A stretch of 64,000 nucleotides of DNA from Siphonodentalium dalli (GCA_032622095.1 CP136063.1:87089980-87153979), one strand, 5' to 3'. Numbered from the stretch's first letter, positions 21,950 through 33,549 are shown. Notes: generated by a model from the letters alone, not told the origin. Program-made: numbers and translations.

Positions 21950-22147
21950 TTAATGTAAATTTTGAGGATCCTCATATTGAAATCAATCCTTGGTAAATTG
22001 GGAATTTTACAGACATGAAATTGGGGGAAAAGGCATACATTCGACATTGGGAAAGGGGCCTTTATTCGGCCCCTAGTGCTACCATGGATAATTCCTTAAA
22101 GGCCTGTTTTGACTCCCACAATGCAACAGAATTCAAACTAAACAATT

Positions 22148-22208
22148 AATTTCAATGGAAGGGAATAACTCAATCTTTAAAATATAGAGTTATTCCCCCT
22201 CCATTGAA
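22148..22208. repeat. Perfect-arm hairpin, single copy
   Basis: TTTCAATGGAAGGGAATAAC pairs with GTTATTCCCCCTCCATTGAA around TCAATCTTTAAAATATAGA. Arms are about 26 bp with one or two mismatches. Could be a small foldback remnant or a hairpin RNA precursor. Confidence 0.5.
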
Positions 22209-22370
22209 AATAATATGCTTTGTACAACAAAACAAGATGAAACTATAAATCACAAACACTCGTCGGTAACTCAACAAAAACAACATGTTCACTGTTTATT
22301 ACACCTGATAAGTTGATAATACAATGTTAACTATCTACTACTCATCAGCGAGTATCTAGTAATCTGAATT

Positions 22371-22755
22371 TGCAGAATGAGGTCCCCAGAGAGTGAATTT
22401 AGTGACGATTCCCCACATACACCTAGCATCAATAAATTCACCCTCTGGGGATTATCTCTTCTGGAAAGTATCTTTATTTTAATATCAAAGTAACAAGTTT
22501 TTTAGTTTCTTTAGAAATTTCTTGAGAAAGTTTCTTTATCTTTTATAGTTAAGTTTCTCTATATCCCCAATTGGCAGATGACAAAATGCATGATTGAGGT
22601 GCCCAATGGGTGCACATCACCACCTTCGCTATCTGGAAACGTAAATCTGTCCCATAGCAAATAAGTCCATGCAGAATGAGGACCCAGAGGATGAATTTGG
22701 TGATGCTAGCCCATTGTACGTCACTAAATTCACCCTCTGGGACATTCTGTAATGT
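22371..22755. mobile_element. Hairpin element C, degenerate long form
   Basis: Two AGAATGAGG/CACCCTCTGGGG hairpins flank the middle module GGCAGATGACAAAATGCATG. The outer inverted ends are lost and no target duplication is visible. Confidence 0.65.
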
Positions 22756-22779
22756 CCAGCATCATATTTTGAGGTCTCG

Positions 22780-23340
22780 CCAGCAGTTTATCAATCCGAT
22801 CAGAACTGTAAACAGCTGTTCACAGGTCATCACATTCATAGCTGCTAGTTATGGAAGAGAACTCAAGCAATTTTATTACATTGCATCATCAAAAACCATA
22901 GGTGTATAAATGATAAACTAATATTTAATTTATTTCGTAAGTTGTTTTTCATTCATTTACTCAAAAAATGAGATTAGCCTAACTACCCTCGTTCATTAGA
23001 CCCAAATGACTATGAAAAGCTAGCTACAAATGTGATCGCCCTTGAAAAGCTAGCTACACTTGTGACCAATTTAAAAAGCTGGCTACATGATCGATGCCTT
23101 GTGACAATGACCCCATCACCGTTAAATTTGGGATTGTAATTTAAATGTGCCAAAACCCGATAATATAACAAGTTCAAAATTGCCAAGGATCAATCCATGC
23201 TTTAGAATATCAATATATTTAATCTGCGTTAGAAAGTGAGACACGTTCAATAATACAGTAGACAATCTAGTGTCAAGCTGTCAATCATTATATGCCTGAC
23301 CAGCCGCAACTGGGATTTGTCGTACAAATGACAATCGCAC
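22780..23340. other. Unassigned stretch with a triplicated short motif
   Basis: GAAAAGCTAGCTACAAATGTGA is followed by two close variants (GAAAAGCTAGCTACACTTGT, AAAAGCTGGCTACATGAT) at 23015-23085, period about 34 bp. Nothing else recognised. Confidence 0.4.
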
Positions 23341-24040
23341 CAGGGAATCACCAGGAAATTATAACATAGTATGTACTGATAACAGTACCATGGGGAGTCT
23401 GACTGTCTTGAGTCCCCTCACTGTACCGGAATTTATAGATATTACACCGATTACTGTAGATAGATGCAAGCCTTGAAATAGTGTGTCTGTCATTTGCAGA
23501 ATGAGGTCCCCAGAGGGTGAATTTAGTGATGCTACCCCGCATAGCGGGATAGCATCACCAAATTCACCATCTAGGGACCTCATTCTACTTACACCTCAGC
23601 AGAATGAGGTTCCCAGAGAGTGAATTTGGTGATGTTAGCCCGCTATGCGGGGTAGCATCACTAAATTCACCCTCTGGGAACCTCATTCTGCAAATGACAG
23701 ACACACTATTTCAAGGCTTGTAGATGTACTATTACAGATTACTATTCTGACTCGTCTGTGAAGCAAGGGATATGATTAATTCTAGAGTTACGCCCATGTG
23801 AAGCTCCGAGGATTCGAAGATTCAATACAAAACTGACATCGATGATTTGTTTCTGGGCCGACATCAAAATGGTTTCCCACTTTGTATATTTTACAATCAT
23901 GCAACTTGTAAATGTTTCTTATCAATGGAATCATACCGATGGCCGAATAATTGGCTTTTGCCGAACAGCAGCATGCAGTTTCTATTAACTGGGATTATGT
24001 TCAATCCTGGACGTCCATCTGTGTGTTGTACTCAAGAACA
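23340..24040 (+). repeat. Segmental duplication, copy 1
   Basis: Colinear with 25815-26510. Shared blocks include CACCAGGGAATCACCAGGAA, TAGATATTACACCGATTACT, CGATGATTTGTTTCTGG-like and TAATTGGCTTTTGCCGAACA. It is interrupted by the C element at 23467-23720, which is absent from the other copy. Confidence 0.7.
23467..23720. mobile_element. Hairpin element C, short form
   Basis: Ends CAAGCCTTGAAATAGTGTGT and ACACACTATTTCAAGGCTTG are perfect inverted repeats. TAGATG is present on both sides (6 bp visible instead of 8). The duplicate at 25940-25960 lacks the insertion. Confidence 0.8.
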
Positions 24041-24227
24041 CCCACATGGTACTTCCAACTATCTTACACACTTCATTGGAGAGAAAACAGTAAACATGTT
24101 TTCATTGTACAATTAAGTGACCAGTCGCACCAGGGTAGTTAGTGTTGGGCAGTATTTGCATATAAAAATCCTGTGGTAATTCTAAAATCACACCGCAGTA
24201 TACCATATTACCGATTATTTCCCCATG

Positions 24228-24433
24228 TATATTAATGCTCTAAGTAATCGACTCCTTAACCACAGCAGAATTATGGGTAACATTTCAGGATTTAGTTGGA
24301 AATATGGCTTGTTGCCATTCATCGGGGAGAGCTTTCCGATGAATGGCAACAAGCCATATTTCCGACTAAATCCTGAAAAGTTACCCATAATTCTGCTGTC
24401 GTTAAGGAGTCGATTACTTAGAGCACTACTGTA
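24228..24433. mobile_element. Foldback A
   Basis: Full-length palindrome with altered left end TATATTAATGCTC, right end AGAGCACTACTGTA. Arms meet at CATCGGGGAGAGC. Confidence 0.8.
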
Positions 24434-24534
24434 TATTCAGTAACTAAAAGCAGCGTTCCAAAAAAGGAACCAGATCAAATCTCACACTAACAAGATAGGA
24501 CAACTGTAATTTGGAAATATATATAAATTTTATT

Positions 24535-24900
24535 TAAAGTGATGTGAAACACTCTGGTAGGGTGATCAAATAGAAATTGAGAATAATCTTGCTCAAAGTT
24601 GTTATTTGTTACGAATATTAATCCAAATTGACCATACACACCAACATTCTTATATATTAATTAAATGCAATGACTCTCGATGGCGAAATCATTTGTGTTA
24701 GATTATCGCTGATAACTGCGTCCCGAATCGATATGTAAATATTTACAATTTGGTGCAGTTCAGATGATGTTTTCTATGGTGTGGTATGGTTGATTTCTTT
24801 GAAATTTTCGGCAATGTTTGTAGAATGCTACATTCCCCATGATGGAATAGCGTCTGAGTACTAACTTATCAATTTCACGCACCCGAACAAGTCCATAATA
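24535..24900 (+). repeat. Dispersed repeat P, copy 1
   Basis: About 350 bp shared with 57418-57760, including AATGCAATGACTCTCGATGG, ATATGTAAATATTTACAATT and GAGTACTAACTTATCAATTT. A 38-codon minus-strand frame (EIDKLVLRRY...) is open here but has stops in the other copy, hinting at an old coding transposon. Confidence 0.65.
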
Positions 24901-25497
24901 TGTCATTAAGTCGCTAAGTCAATGCCTGTCATACTGTCATGTTGTACACAATGCATCTAATACATGTACATAGATCCGCACAGCATATTAATGTGGTAAA
25001 TGTTATTACACAAATTTGTTATGATGTAGTGTTACAATGAGTGCTGTCAGAAATAAAATGTGAATAAAAATAGACTTTGGTCAACATGACCAATTTTTTA
25101 GAATGGTGCGCACTAAGATTATGACTAAACTAAATTTGTTTTGGCTCTACTAGTAAACAGAACAAAATGATCAAATTAGCACCGACTACACCGTGACTAT
25201 ACCGTGATTTCGGTTTACCAATTAAAAACAAAATATACAGTAATGGTGACGGTATTGAGATTCTACCAATTATAATTGGCATACCAAATAACTGTACTGC
25301 CCTAACTAATTGACTCATCGAACCGGGGTGGCATCCCAGTTAGACTGCACTTCGGTTAGACTTTAAACGTGGTTAAAAACCACAAGACAACCAGAGGATT
25401 GTGTGGTTAGAATGCATGAAATCACCAACTGGTATGAAATGGTAATTTCAGTACAATTGCGGCTCCAACAAATATATATATGTCATAGTAGGCATCG

Positions 25498-25694
25498 ACC
25501 CATATACCCTGTGCCAATGCATTCTCTTATATATGCGAGTCGACCATAGGTCGTCTCGCATATATAAGAGAATGCATTGGCCTAACCCAAAAAAAAAAAT
25601 ACAAAAAAAAAAAAATTCATTTTTTTTATTTTTTTAGGGCACTCTACAGACCATAAATTAGGGCCGATGAGATCGGCCCCTGGCACTAAAAGGG
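25498..25694. mobile_element. Foldback B, left-truncated
   Basis: Inverse of the 11020-11271 type: CACCC-type left end missing, palindrome at 25510-25582, A/T-run spacer, then GGGCCGATGAGATCGGCCCC and CTAAAAGGG before TTAA 25695-25698. Confidence 0.7.
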
Positions 25695-25814
25695 TTAATA
25701 GCGGTCCCACAGCCGTCACAAAACCATTAACTGCAGTGCAGTTATGGCTTGACTGCAGTTATAGATGCATAATAACCCCAGTTAAGTACTAGGTCAATCA
25801 CTTAGGGCAGAACA

Positions 25815-26510
25815 ATACATCTGAGCACTACACCAGGGAATAACCAGGAAATTATAATGTCCTCACTACTGATATCAGTACCACAGGGAGTTTGATGTCC
25901 TCACATTGTACCATAATCTGTAGATATTATATAGATTACTGTAGATAGATGCACCATTAATAGTCAGGCTCATCTGTGAAGCAAGAGAGGTAGAGTACGC
26001 CCATATTAACCCTTTCAGTGCCAAGTCCGATTTTTGTATCAACCCATATTTCCTTGATCATTTTTCAAATTTATTGATTATAATAATGTGATATATTGAT
26101 GGAAAGAGCTCTAAGAGAAACTCGAAGATTCGGTTCAAGACATCGATGATTTAATTCAGGACTAACATCAAATTGGTTCCCCACTTTGTAAATTTCTGAG
26201 AGAGATAGAGTACGCCCCTATTAAGCTCCGAAGATTCGGTTCAAGACATCGATGATTTAATTCAGGACTAACATCAAATTGGTTTCCCTCTTTGTATATT
26301 TCTAAATCATTGTTGCTTGTGTTTTTTTGAAAAATTAAGTGTTTATTATCAGTGGAATGATACCCAGGGGCAAATAATTGGCTTTTACTGAACAGCAGTA
26401 TATTCAGTTAACTAGAAATTACCTATGGTCTGACACAAACATAATTACGTTCAATCAGGGATGTCTATCTGTGTGTCTTGTCAGCCGACAGTCACATGAA
26501 AGTGCAGGTT
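25815..26510 (+). repeat. Segmental duplication, copy 2
   Basis: Partner of 23340-24040. It carries its own insertion, a TTAACCCTTTCAGTGCCAAG terminal fragment at about 26007-26115, and a further 105-bp internal tandem duplication (CGAAGATTCGGTTCAAGACA at 26123 and 26229). Confidence 0.7.
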
Positions 26511-26557
26511 ATTAATTAGATATCACATTTTGCCTTGAGTGTTCTATTATCGACCTG

Positions 26558-26902
26558 GGCTGATATCACTCCAAACGTGGCTGATAACTCACTAAACTTG
26601 GCTGATAACCCACAAAGCTCGGCTTATAACTCACTAAATGGCTTATAACTCACTAAATGGCTGATAGCCCACTAAATGTGGCTGATAACCCACTATTATA
26701 AAACTTGGCTGATAACCCACTAAACTCGCCTTATGACTCACTAAACTCGACTAGTAACCCACTAAACTTGGCTGATAACCCACTAAACTCAGCTTGTAAC
26801 CCACCAAATGGCTGATAACCCACAAAACTTGGTTGATAGCCCACTAAACTCAGCTTGTAACCTTCCAAACTTGGCTGATAACCCACTAAACTCGGCTGAT
26901 AT
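26558..26902 (+). repeat. Minisatellite, about 21-bp unit
   Basis: About 16 imperfect copies of GGCTGATAACCCACTAAACT, with shorter (TGGCTTATAACTCACTAAA) variants. The 65-residue minus-strand ORF with repeated LSAEFSGLS is its translation, not a gene. Confidence 0.85.
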
Positions 26903-27102
26903 CCGTTGTGACATCACCAAGCAAAGCGTAGTGTTTATGTCCAATGTAACAGCCATTTGGGGGATGCACTCACAGTGATATTCCAATACAACGAGAATTT
27001 CAAAATTGACTTGTAATGGCCAGTATGTGCTTCAGGCCATTTCAAACTGATGTTTACTCCCTAATTTGAATGGAAATAGTGAATATCTACTAGCCATATT
27101 AA

Positions 27103-27423
27103 CCTCTTCGCTGCTAAATGATGTTATGACATTGTGTGTTGGGCTGTTGGCAGTATTAATTGCCATTTCCCAGCGGGAAATATAACGGAAATGTCACAAG
27201 AACCATAAAACTGACTCAGTTGAAGGCCTATTATCATTCAGAATCATACACTATTTGAAACCTTAAGGTACAGTTATGCCGATTCACCAATCTCTGAGTT
27301 CCAGTTATGTATAATGGCCTACTGCGAGTGTACTGAAGTAGGTCCTTAGGACCATATACAATGTAGCACATGGTGTGCACTGTTACGTCCATAATAGTTA
27401 CGGACATCTAATCAGCAAAGTGG
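27103..27423. mobile_element. TTAA element Q, 321 bp
   Basis: TTAA at 27099-27102 and 27424-27427. Ends CCTCTTCGCTGCTAAATGA and (complement) CCACTTTGCTGATTAGATG. The interior matches 58486-58816, for example CACAAGAACCATAAAACTGA and GAGTTCCAGTTATGTATAAT. piggyBac-type by its TTAA and end. Confidence 0.8.
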
Positions 27424-27840
27424 TTAAAAGTGCATGGTCATGTATACGCAAAGTTACAACTAGGCAATATCTATTTAAGAAGTAAATTAGTGATTCTGAT
27501 TACATTCTACCAGCTGTCCATTCAATCTTAAGTTTATACACTGATGAACTGACATCGGAATGGTACGTATTACTGTATAGTTGATCTAATTAATAAGGAG
27601 GTTATTAGTTATTACTTGGTTAGTTAGATATCGGCCGAGATATAACAACCCTCGGTAACTTCAGACTGAGATCTCAGCCAATATCAATGCATTGTAACAG
27701 ATAGAAATGACAGGTATAAAGGAGGTGGAGAGTGAATTATGATACACTGAATATTTACTGACATGTTGTTGTGACAGATCGAAAGCTTGAACTGAGAGGC
27801 TGAATCACGCTGTTTCGATTTGATGAGTATCACATTCAAG

Positions 27841-27883
27841 ATGGCCGAGGTGATCGCAAATGCGACCAAAAACGAGGAAAAGG
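27841..27883 (+). CDS. Candidate first coding exon, three-exon small gene
   Basis: ATG in a strong context (TTCAAGATGGCCGAGG) opens a 43-nt exon encoding MAEVIANATKNEEK plus one base, ending at a donor GG|GTAATA. The phase (1) fits the exon at 31152-31189. The 5-prime leader is partly a dispersed repeat also found at 19900-20000, so the promoter may be repeat-derived. No family recognised. A start codon this close to a donor could be chance; support comes from the phase agreement of all three exons. Confidence 0.4.
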
Positions 27884-28294
27884 GTAATAAACTGGGATAG
27901 TGATATTTTACGTAGTATTTTGGCAGCTACGAACATATGCTATACTATTCTTCAAACAAACTGATTTGAGTCCAAATTCACAGTTGTTTGCTCTAACATT
28001 CTGACCAAAGTTGTCAGTTGAAGAATTCTCCTAAATGCATGGACTGCATAGTGTATCCATGAACCTCTGTCTGGAAACTTTGGTCAGAATGTTATAGAAA
28101 ACTATACTGCGTATTTCCGAACAATTAAACTATCAACAGAAGGGGTGAATACTGAATACCAGTTCACAGCGCAGTGACTACGGAATACCAGTTAACAAGA
28201 GGGGGTGAATACTGAATACCAGTTAAGAAAATATGCAATGAAGGATATATATTTCACACTTCAACACCATCTATTTTCATACCCCAATTTCTTA

Positions 28295-28491
28295 CATTCT
28301 TACACTTATTCATTATTTTGTTGATTTTTGTTACATTTTTTAACAATTATAAAAAATAATATAAAATTTGTTAGGTCAATGCATTCATTCTCTTATATAT
28401 GCAAGGCAACCTATGGTCGACTCGCATATATAAGAGAATGCATTGACACAGGGTTTTTGCAAAAATTCATGAAGCTCCCGTCATGAAATGG
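28295..28491. mobile_element. Foldback B, left end degenerate
   Basis: AT-rich spacer, palindrome GCATTCATTCTCTTATATAT ... AAGAGAATGCATTGAC, right end AAGCTCCCGTCATGAAATGG before TTAA 28492-28495. Confidence 0.65.
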
Positions 28492-28499
28492 TTAAAATC

Positions 28500-29310
28500 A
28501 AGTGATTGTTATCAAGAGAATAATGACATACAAATGGCAATAATTGAGTGTTGCCATGGAGCAGCACTTTTGAGCTAATAAATTACAATACCGTGGGGTC
28601 AGCATATTATGCATAAAATTATGTTCCAATTGACATGGACATCAATCTGTGTGTGCGGAGAGTAACACAGCAATAATACACATTTCTCCTGCCAGATCAA
28701 GAAAGCACTAATTCAATGAAAAGACACTAATAAGATGACGCTCGTAATTGTCACAAGGTTGATAAATAACGAACCTAGGATATTGCTTGGATTATTGGTA
28801 ATTTGCGTCACCATCAGTAAACTAATAGCAGTCATCATTCATGCTAGTAAGTGACATTAACAGGGGTGGTGCCAGGGAGGGTCAGGAGAGTGTTAGTGAC
28901 CCCTCCTCCGCTAAAACTGGCAACAGGATTTTTTTTTTTTAAATTCAAACATGGACTGCACATTTAAATTTCAATAACAAATTAATTTCCAACTTTATAA
29001 TACCATGTACATGACACAATATCGACCATTGCTCCAGCTGTTTCTGGCTTGAGTTACAAAAACTTTTGTTTTGATAGTTTTAGATATGACGATATTTTGC
29101 ATTTTGTCTGGACCCTACGAGGCATCTAAAATCAAGGATATTTCTGACGTTTTCTCCCTCCTGGCCAAAATATTTTTACTCCAGTATTAAAGTTCAGTGA
29201 CCCTTGTTCCCACCCCCTCCTCACCATTATCATCTACCGTTGGTACCTGAGAGCGCCTGAAGTTTAAATTTCTCAATCAAATCCTCCATATTATCAAGTT
29301 TCCCTGCAAT
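28500..29310. other. Unassigned stretch
   Basis: No recognised repeat family, exon or RNA gene. A T-run lies at 28929-28939. Confidence 0.35.
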
Positions 29311-29318
29311 TAATTTAA

Positions 29319-29491
29319 CCCTTTCAGGATGGGAGCTGCGCTGGCACATTACTAAAGATCCTGTTCCAGTGCACTCTCTTATATATGTTAGTCTCCCTAG
29401 GAGCCTCGCATATATAAGAGGATGAAAATCCTGAAAAATTACCCATAATTATGCTGTGGTTAAGGAGTCGATTATTTAGAGCATTACTGTA
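29319..29491. mobile_element. Foldback B fragment abutting foldback A fragment
   Basis: TTAA at 29315-29318, then CCCTTTCAGGATGGGAGCTG and one hairpin to about 29424. This joins AAAATCCTGAAAAATTACCC ... GAGCATTACTGTA of an A right arm ending 29491. Confidence 0.65.
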
Positions 29492-30930
29492 CCAATGTTG
29501 GTATAAGCATTTATTCAATGGAACAGATGGAACCATAAAATACTAGACTCTATTGCTCGATAGTGTGTAGAGGCTCTCAACCTACAAATCTAGATTCTAC
29601 ATATTGAGTATATCGCTGTATAAGTGACATACATATATGCCAGTACATCAAACAACATGGTCACACACTGGTAGGCAAGAGTTGTCCATTTGAGTTAGGT
29701 TAATTGGCCATATTCCTTGAAAACCAACTGGAGATGAGGAAACATCTAGCCATATAAACTACCAATGTTGGTATTAGCATTTAATCAATGGAACTTAAAA
29801 TAGTAGACTCTTCTGTAGATATAGTGTGTCAAGAGGCTCTCAACCTACAAATCTACATATTGAGTACATCTTTGTATTTTATACCTCTGATGGTGATTTA
29901 CGCCCAATGTTTACGAAACAACATGATCACACGCTGGTATGCTGGTACAGAGTTTGGTTAAATTAGGCATAAGCCTTGGTATGTAAAATTTATATTTTTT
30001 GGTAGGCTAGTATGGAGTTTGGCTAATCGGACATATTCCTTGAAAACCAACTAGAGATGAGAATCAAGCCATATAAACTACCAATGTTGGTATAAGCATT
30101 TATTCAATGGATTTATTCAATGGATTTATTCTGTATTGGCATATATGTTTGTCACTTATACATTGGTCTTAAATCACCATCCAATCTATAAAATACAGAG
30201 ATATATTCAATTTGTAGGTTTGCAGGTAACGAAAAGTGACAGCCTCTTTATATTCTTGACAATATGTAACAGAAGAGTCCAGTATGTTATGGTTCTCTGG
30301 AGTCTGTTATTAATTGATGAGTTGTTAGCAACAATCCTTTATAGTGTCAAAGTCTGAAGGTCAAATATTACAGTTGATTGCAAGATGGTAGATGCGAAAT
30401 TATGGAATAAAAGTGATATTTACACAAAAAACATGCATTTTAATGTGGAAAATATGTATATTATCTCAGCCCTCATAATTGGTGCTGGTGCTGCATTAAG
30501 GACCATGTGTCAATGCATTATGCGAGTTGCCCATAGGGTGTCTCACATATATAATAGAATGCACTGACTAATTACAAAGTCAAGATAAATAGTGTTAGGC
30601 CAAAGCATTCTCTTATATGTGAGACTGGCATGTATAAGAGAATGCATTGGCACAGGGTTTTCGCAAAAATTCAGGATGCACCAGTCATGAAAGTGTTAAT
30701 GACAGTCTCCAGGGAACCATAAAATACTCAACTCTTGTATCATACTGTCAAGAGGGTGACTACCCACTAACCTACTATTGAGTTTATCTCTATATTTTAT
30801 ACCTCGGATAGTGATTTATGGCCAATTTATTAGCAACTAACATATAGGCCAATACATCACACATCATGATTAAACGCTGGTAGGCTAGTACGGGAGTTTG
30901 GTTAATCGGGCATAATCCTTGATCGGAAAT
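29491..30930 (+). repeat. Degenerate long tandem repeat U, about 270-320-bp units
   Basis: ACCAATGTTGGTATAAGCAT recurs at 29491, 29761 and 30080, with GGCTCTCAACCTACAAATCT and a CAAACAACATGGTCACACNC segment in between. A further diverged unit at 30700-30930 lies beyond a B insertion. ORFs inside are chance. Confidence 0.6.
30464..30695. mobile_element. Foldback B inside repeat U
   Basis: Two hairpins (30512-30565 and 30602-30648) and right end GCACCAGTCATGAAAGTG before TTAA 30696-30699. The left end is decayed. Confidence 0.6.
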
Positions 30931-31151
30931 GTAATTAAATAAACATGCGTACACTTAGTCATTCCCTGATCAATAGTTTAGACGAGCTTAAATCGGACTA
31001 TGGTGCAAGCAAATATCATTCAAAGAGACTCGACAGTGCAATTGATTTTTGTATGATATTTTTGTAAATCATTGTTGTCAATGTTTTTTAATCATCGGAC
31101 ATATGAATAATTTAAGTGTACAATGCATGCAAATCTCAGACCCCTCTACAG

Positions 31152-31189
31152 CTCAAGTAAAAGTGGCACTTCCATTCTTTCTGGAGCTG
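31152..31189 (+). CDS. Candidate second coding exon (38 nt)
   Basis: Acceptor with a good pyrimidine tract (GACCCCTCTACAG) and near-consensus donor CTG|GTAAGA. In the phase required by exon 27841-27883 it reads (A)QVKVALPFFLEL and stops on a codon boundary, as the exon at 33385 requires. The splice sites are the best evidence; an exon this short cannot be judged by composition. Confidence 0.4.
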
Positions 31190-31474
31190 GTAAGAACATA
31201 TGCTATAGTGGAAATTTTAATAGATAACTATAATAATTATATAATATAGTGTTGTAATACGACCGGGCCTAAAGATGCTTAAAAGCCTTGTCCTCATTGG
31301 TACTAGTACCTTGGGTTACCATGGATATCTCAATATCTTTCTCAGATTGTACCACAAAAAAAATTGGTTTATTGAGATCTCTGCACTTTTCCATTTTTTT
31401 CTAACTCCCCGCACACGATGCACCAATGGAGTATATCAGCAACCCCTTTTCTATAGTGATTCATCGTTCAAACA

Positions 31475-31618
31475 TACAGTAATGCCTTAAGTAATCGACC
31501 CCTTAACCACAGCAGAATTATGGGTAACTTTTCAGGATTTAGTTGGAAATATGGCTTGTTGCCATTCATCGGAAAGCTCTCGGAAATATGGCATGTTGCC
31601 ATTCATCGGAAAGCTCTC
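31475..31618. mobile_element. Foldback A, left arm only
   Basis: TACAGTAATGCCTTAAGTAA through the complete left arm, with the CATTCATCGGAAAGCTCTC segment repeated once. The right arm is missing. Confidence 0.75.
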
Positions 31619-31737
31619 AATAACTCAAAATATAATGCAAACAAACAATATTGTACATTCGAAGTTAAATGCATTAGCATGAAATACAAGTATTCAATGG
31701 CATGACATCACATGCCAAATATGGCAGGGACTATATG

Positions 31738-31918
31738 TACAGTAATGCCCTAAATAATCGACTGCTAAACCACAGCAGAATTGTGGGTAACCCTTCAGGT
31801 TTAGGTCAGCTGAGAGTTTTCCGATGAATGGCAACAAGCCATATTTCCGACTAAATCATGAAAAGTTACCCATAATTCTGCTGTGGTTAAGGGGTCGATT
31901 ACTTAGGGCATTACTGTA
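31738..31918. mobile_element. Foldback A, left arm shortened
   Basis: TACAGTAATGCCC to TTCAGGTTTAGGTC, then a complete right arm to GGGCATTACTGTA. Confidence 0.8.
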
Positions 31919-32161
31919 GTAAGAATGGAACTGGATATGGTCCAGATAATATTATGCATGGTATGTTGATATATGTTATTATTATATACTTGCCCATGAA
32001 TTATAAGGTTTTAGCAGTGAGATATAAGTGATATCCCACTAGTGAGATATAAGTGATATCTCACTGGTGAAATTTCTGATGTATTGACATTCATTGGGGC
32101 CATAGGCAAGTAACTAAAGTATATAATAAACAGAATATCCACACTTTTTCAGTTTTTTTAA

Positions 32162-32490
32162 GGATGAGTACCCACCCACCACCCCATCCCGCCACTCATA
32201 GTACGGTATCTTATGCGCCGCAGGCGCCCGTATAGAGGCTACTGCCCACATAAATAATAAGGATAAGGATGAGTACCCACCCACCACCCCATCCCACCAC
32301 CCATAGTATCTTATGCGCCGCAGGCGCCCGTATAGAGGCTACTGCCCACATAAATAATAAGTATAAGGATGAGTACCCACCCACCACCCCATCCCGCCAC
32401 CCATAGTATCTTATGCGCCGCAGGCGCCCGTATAGAGGCTACTGCCCACATAAATAATAAGGATAAGGATGAGTACCCACCCACCACCCC
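32162..32490 (+). repeat. Tandem array of 100-105-bp units
   Basis: Units 32162-32266 (105 bp), 32267-32366 and 32367-32466 (100 bp each) and a 24-bp start of a fourth. Each has GGATGAGTACCCACCCACCA and TATGCGCCGCAGGCGCCCGT. The units are almost identical to one another, far more so than other arrays here. Confidence 0.9.
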
Positions 32491-32491
32491 G

Positions 32492-32560
32492 TGATGACAA
32501 AATATTTGAATTTCGACTCGTGGCTAAAGCCACTCGTGGAAATTCAATGTTTTGTCATCA
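32492..32560. repeat. 33-bp-arm hairpin inside element W
   Basis: TGATGACAAAATATTTGAAT...CGACTCGTGGC pairs with GCCACTCGTGGAAATTCAAT...TTGTCATCA around TAAA. Placed between the tandem units and the right terminus. Confidence 0.75.
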
Positions 32561-33384
32561 CTCATGAGATATAACCCATATCCACTGAAAAAGTGTGGAT
32601 ATCCTCTATTTATTATATGACTATTGTTTTTCTCCCATAAGTACCACCATAGTAAAGCAATTATTTCCCGACCATCGGATCAGCTACAGTTTGATCCGAT
32701 GTCATACCACTCTTCTCTATGGTATCTCACATATTGCGCATGTATGTAAAAAGCCGGACTATTTATTATACAAAATAGTTAATTCTTGTTAACTATAGTG
32801 GCCTACAGTGGGTTTCAATTCAAAATTCATGACAGAAATGGTGTTTTTTAAATAAAAAGCATGTCATATAATAAACCAGTTATCACTGCTTGTTTGATCC
32901 AGCGATCTGACCTCTACAACTCGACGTGATATTTCACCCAGATCAGTTCACTGCAGCGATTAAACATGTATTGAACAAAGGATGTTAACTAAATAAGTGT
33001 AGTCAACAATAAAACAAATGTAATTTTCCAACCTCCACATTCATCTGGGTTGCCATTCATCTCCAGTATTTTGGAATCAAATTAAAAACAATTAATGCCT
33101 GTGCATTTATTCTGCTCCCAAGCGGGTTCATTGTATAGCAATAATAGAAAGTGACGTTCGACTGGCGAGTATACTAACCGAGCGAAAAAATAATATGACC
33201 ATACGCTAGCGTAATTAACGAACCACAGGTAAATCACACACAAAAGGGAATATATATGGCTTTTTTAATGTTATAAAAATAAGTTCATATGTATATTGCC
33301 ATCAAATAAGATTCACTTAGGCCTTACATCGTGGGGTTATTATTATTACCGTAATTATGTAATTATTGTATTGAATATATACAG

Positions 33385-33549
33385 CAGTTTGTTGATGCTG
33401 CAATTAAGCCGATAACTAAGGATGTCACCTTCATGCAGACCAAAGTTCAGACCGATATTGGCACATCTATAAGTAGAAACATGACTAGAAATGAGAGTTC
33501 TCACAGACACGGATCCGATGGACCGTATTATCAATACTCCATGTATTGA
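33385..33549 (+). CDS. Candidate terminal coding exon
   Basis: Acceptor ATATATACAG then 54 codons and TGA. Phase 0 agrees with the donor at 31189. The product has mixed, protein-like composition (FVDAAIKPITKDVTFMQ, RNMTRNESSHRHGSD, ending GPYYQYSMY) and no membrane segment. Together with 27841-27883 and 31152-31189 it gives about 81 residues. A chance antisense frame covers 33355-33615. Internal exons could be missing. The pyrimidine tract at the acceptor is weak, and the tandem CAGCAG could give a one-residue alternative. Confidence 0.4.
   Translation, partial: QFVDAAIKPITKDVTFMQTKVQTDIGTSISRNMTRNESSHRHGSDGPYYQYSMY

Larger units (their letters stand above)
32123..32616. mobile_element. Element W: inverted ends enclosing 100-bp tandem units
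   Basis: Termini at 32123-32152 (ATAATAAACAGAATATCCAC ... TTTTTCAGT) and 32584-32616 (ACTGAAAAAGTGTGGATATC ... TATTAT) are inverted repeats of about 31 bp. Inside are three full tandem units plus part of a fourth (32162-32490) and a long hairpin (32492-32560). Upstream, 32011-32066 is another palindrome (GTGAGATATAAGTGATAT). Tandem units inside a small terminal-repeat element recall the pearl/Helentron-derived non-autonomous elements of bivalves, but no autonomous protein is seen. Confidence 0.6.
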
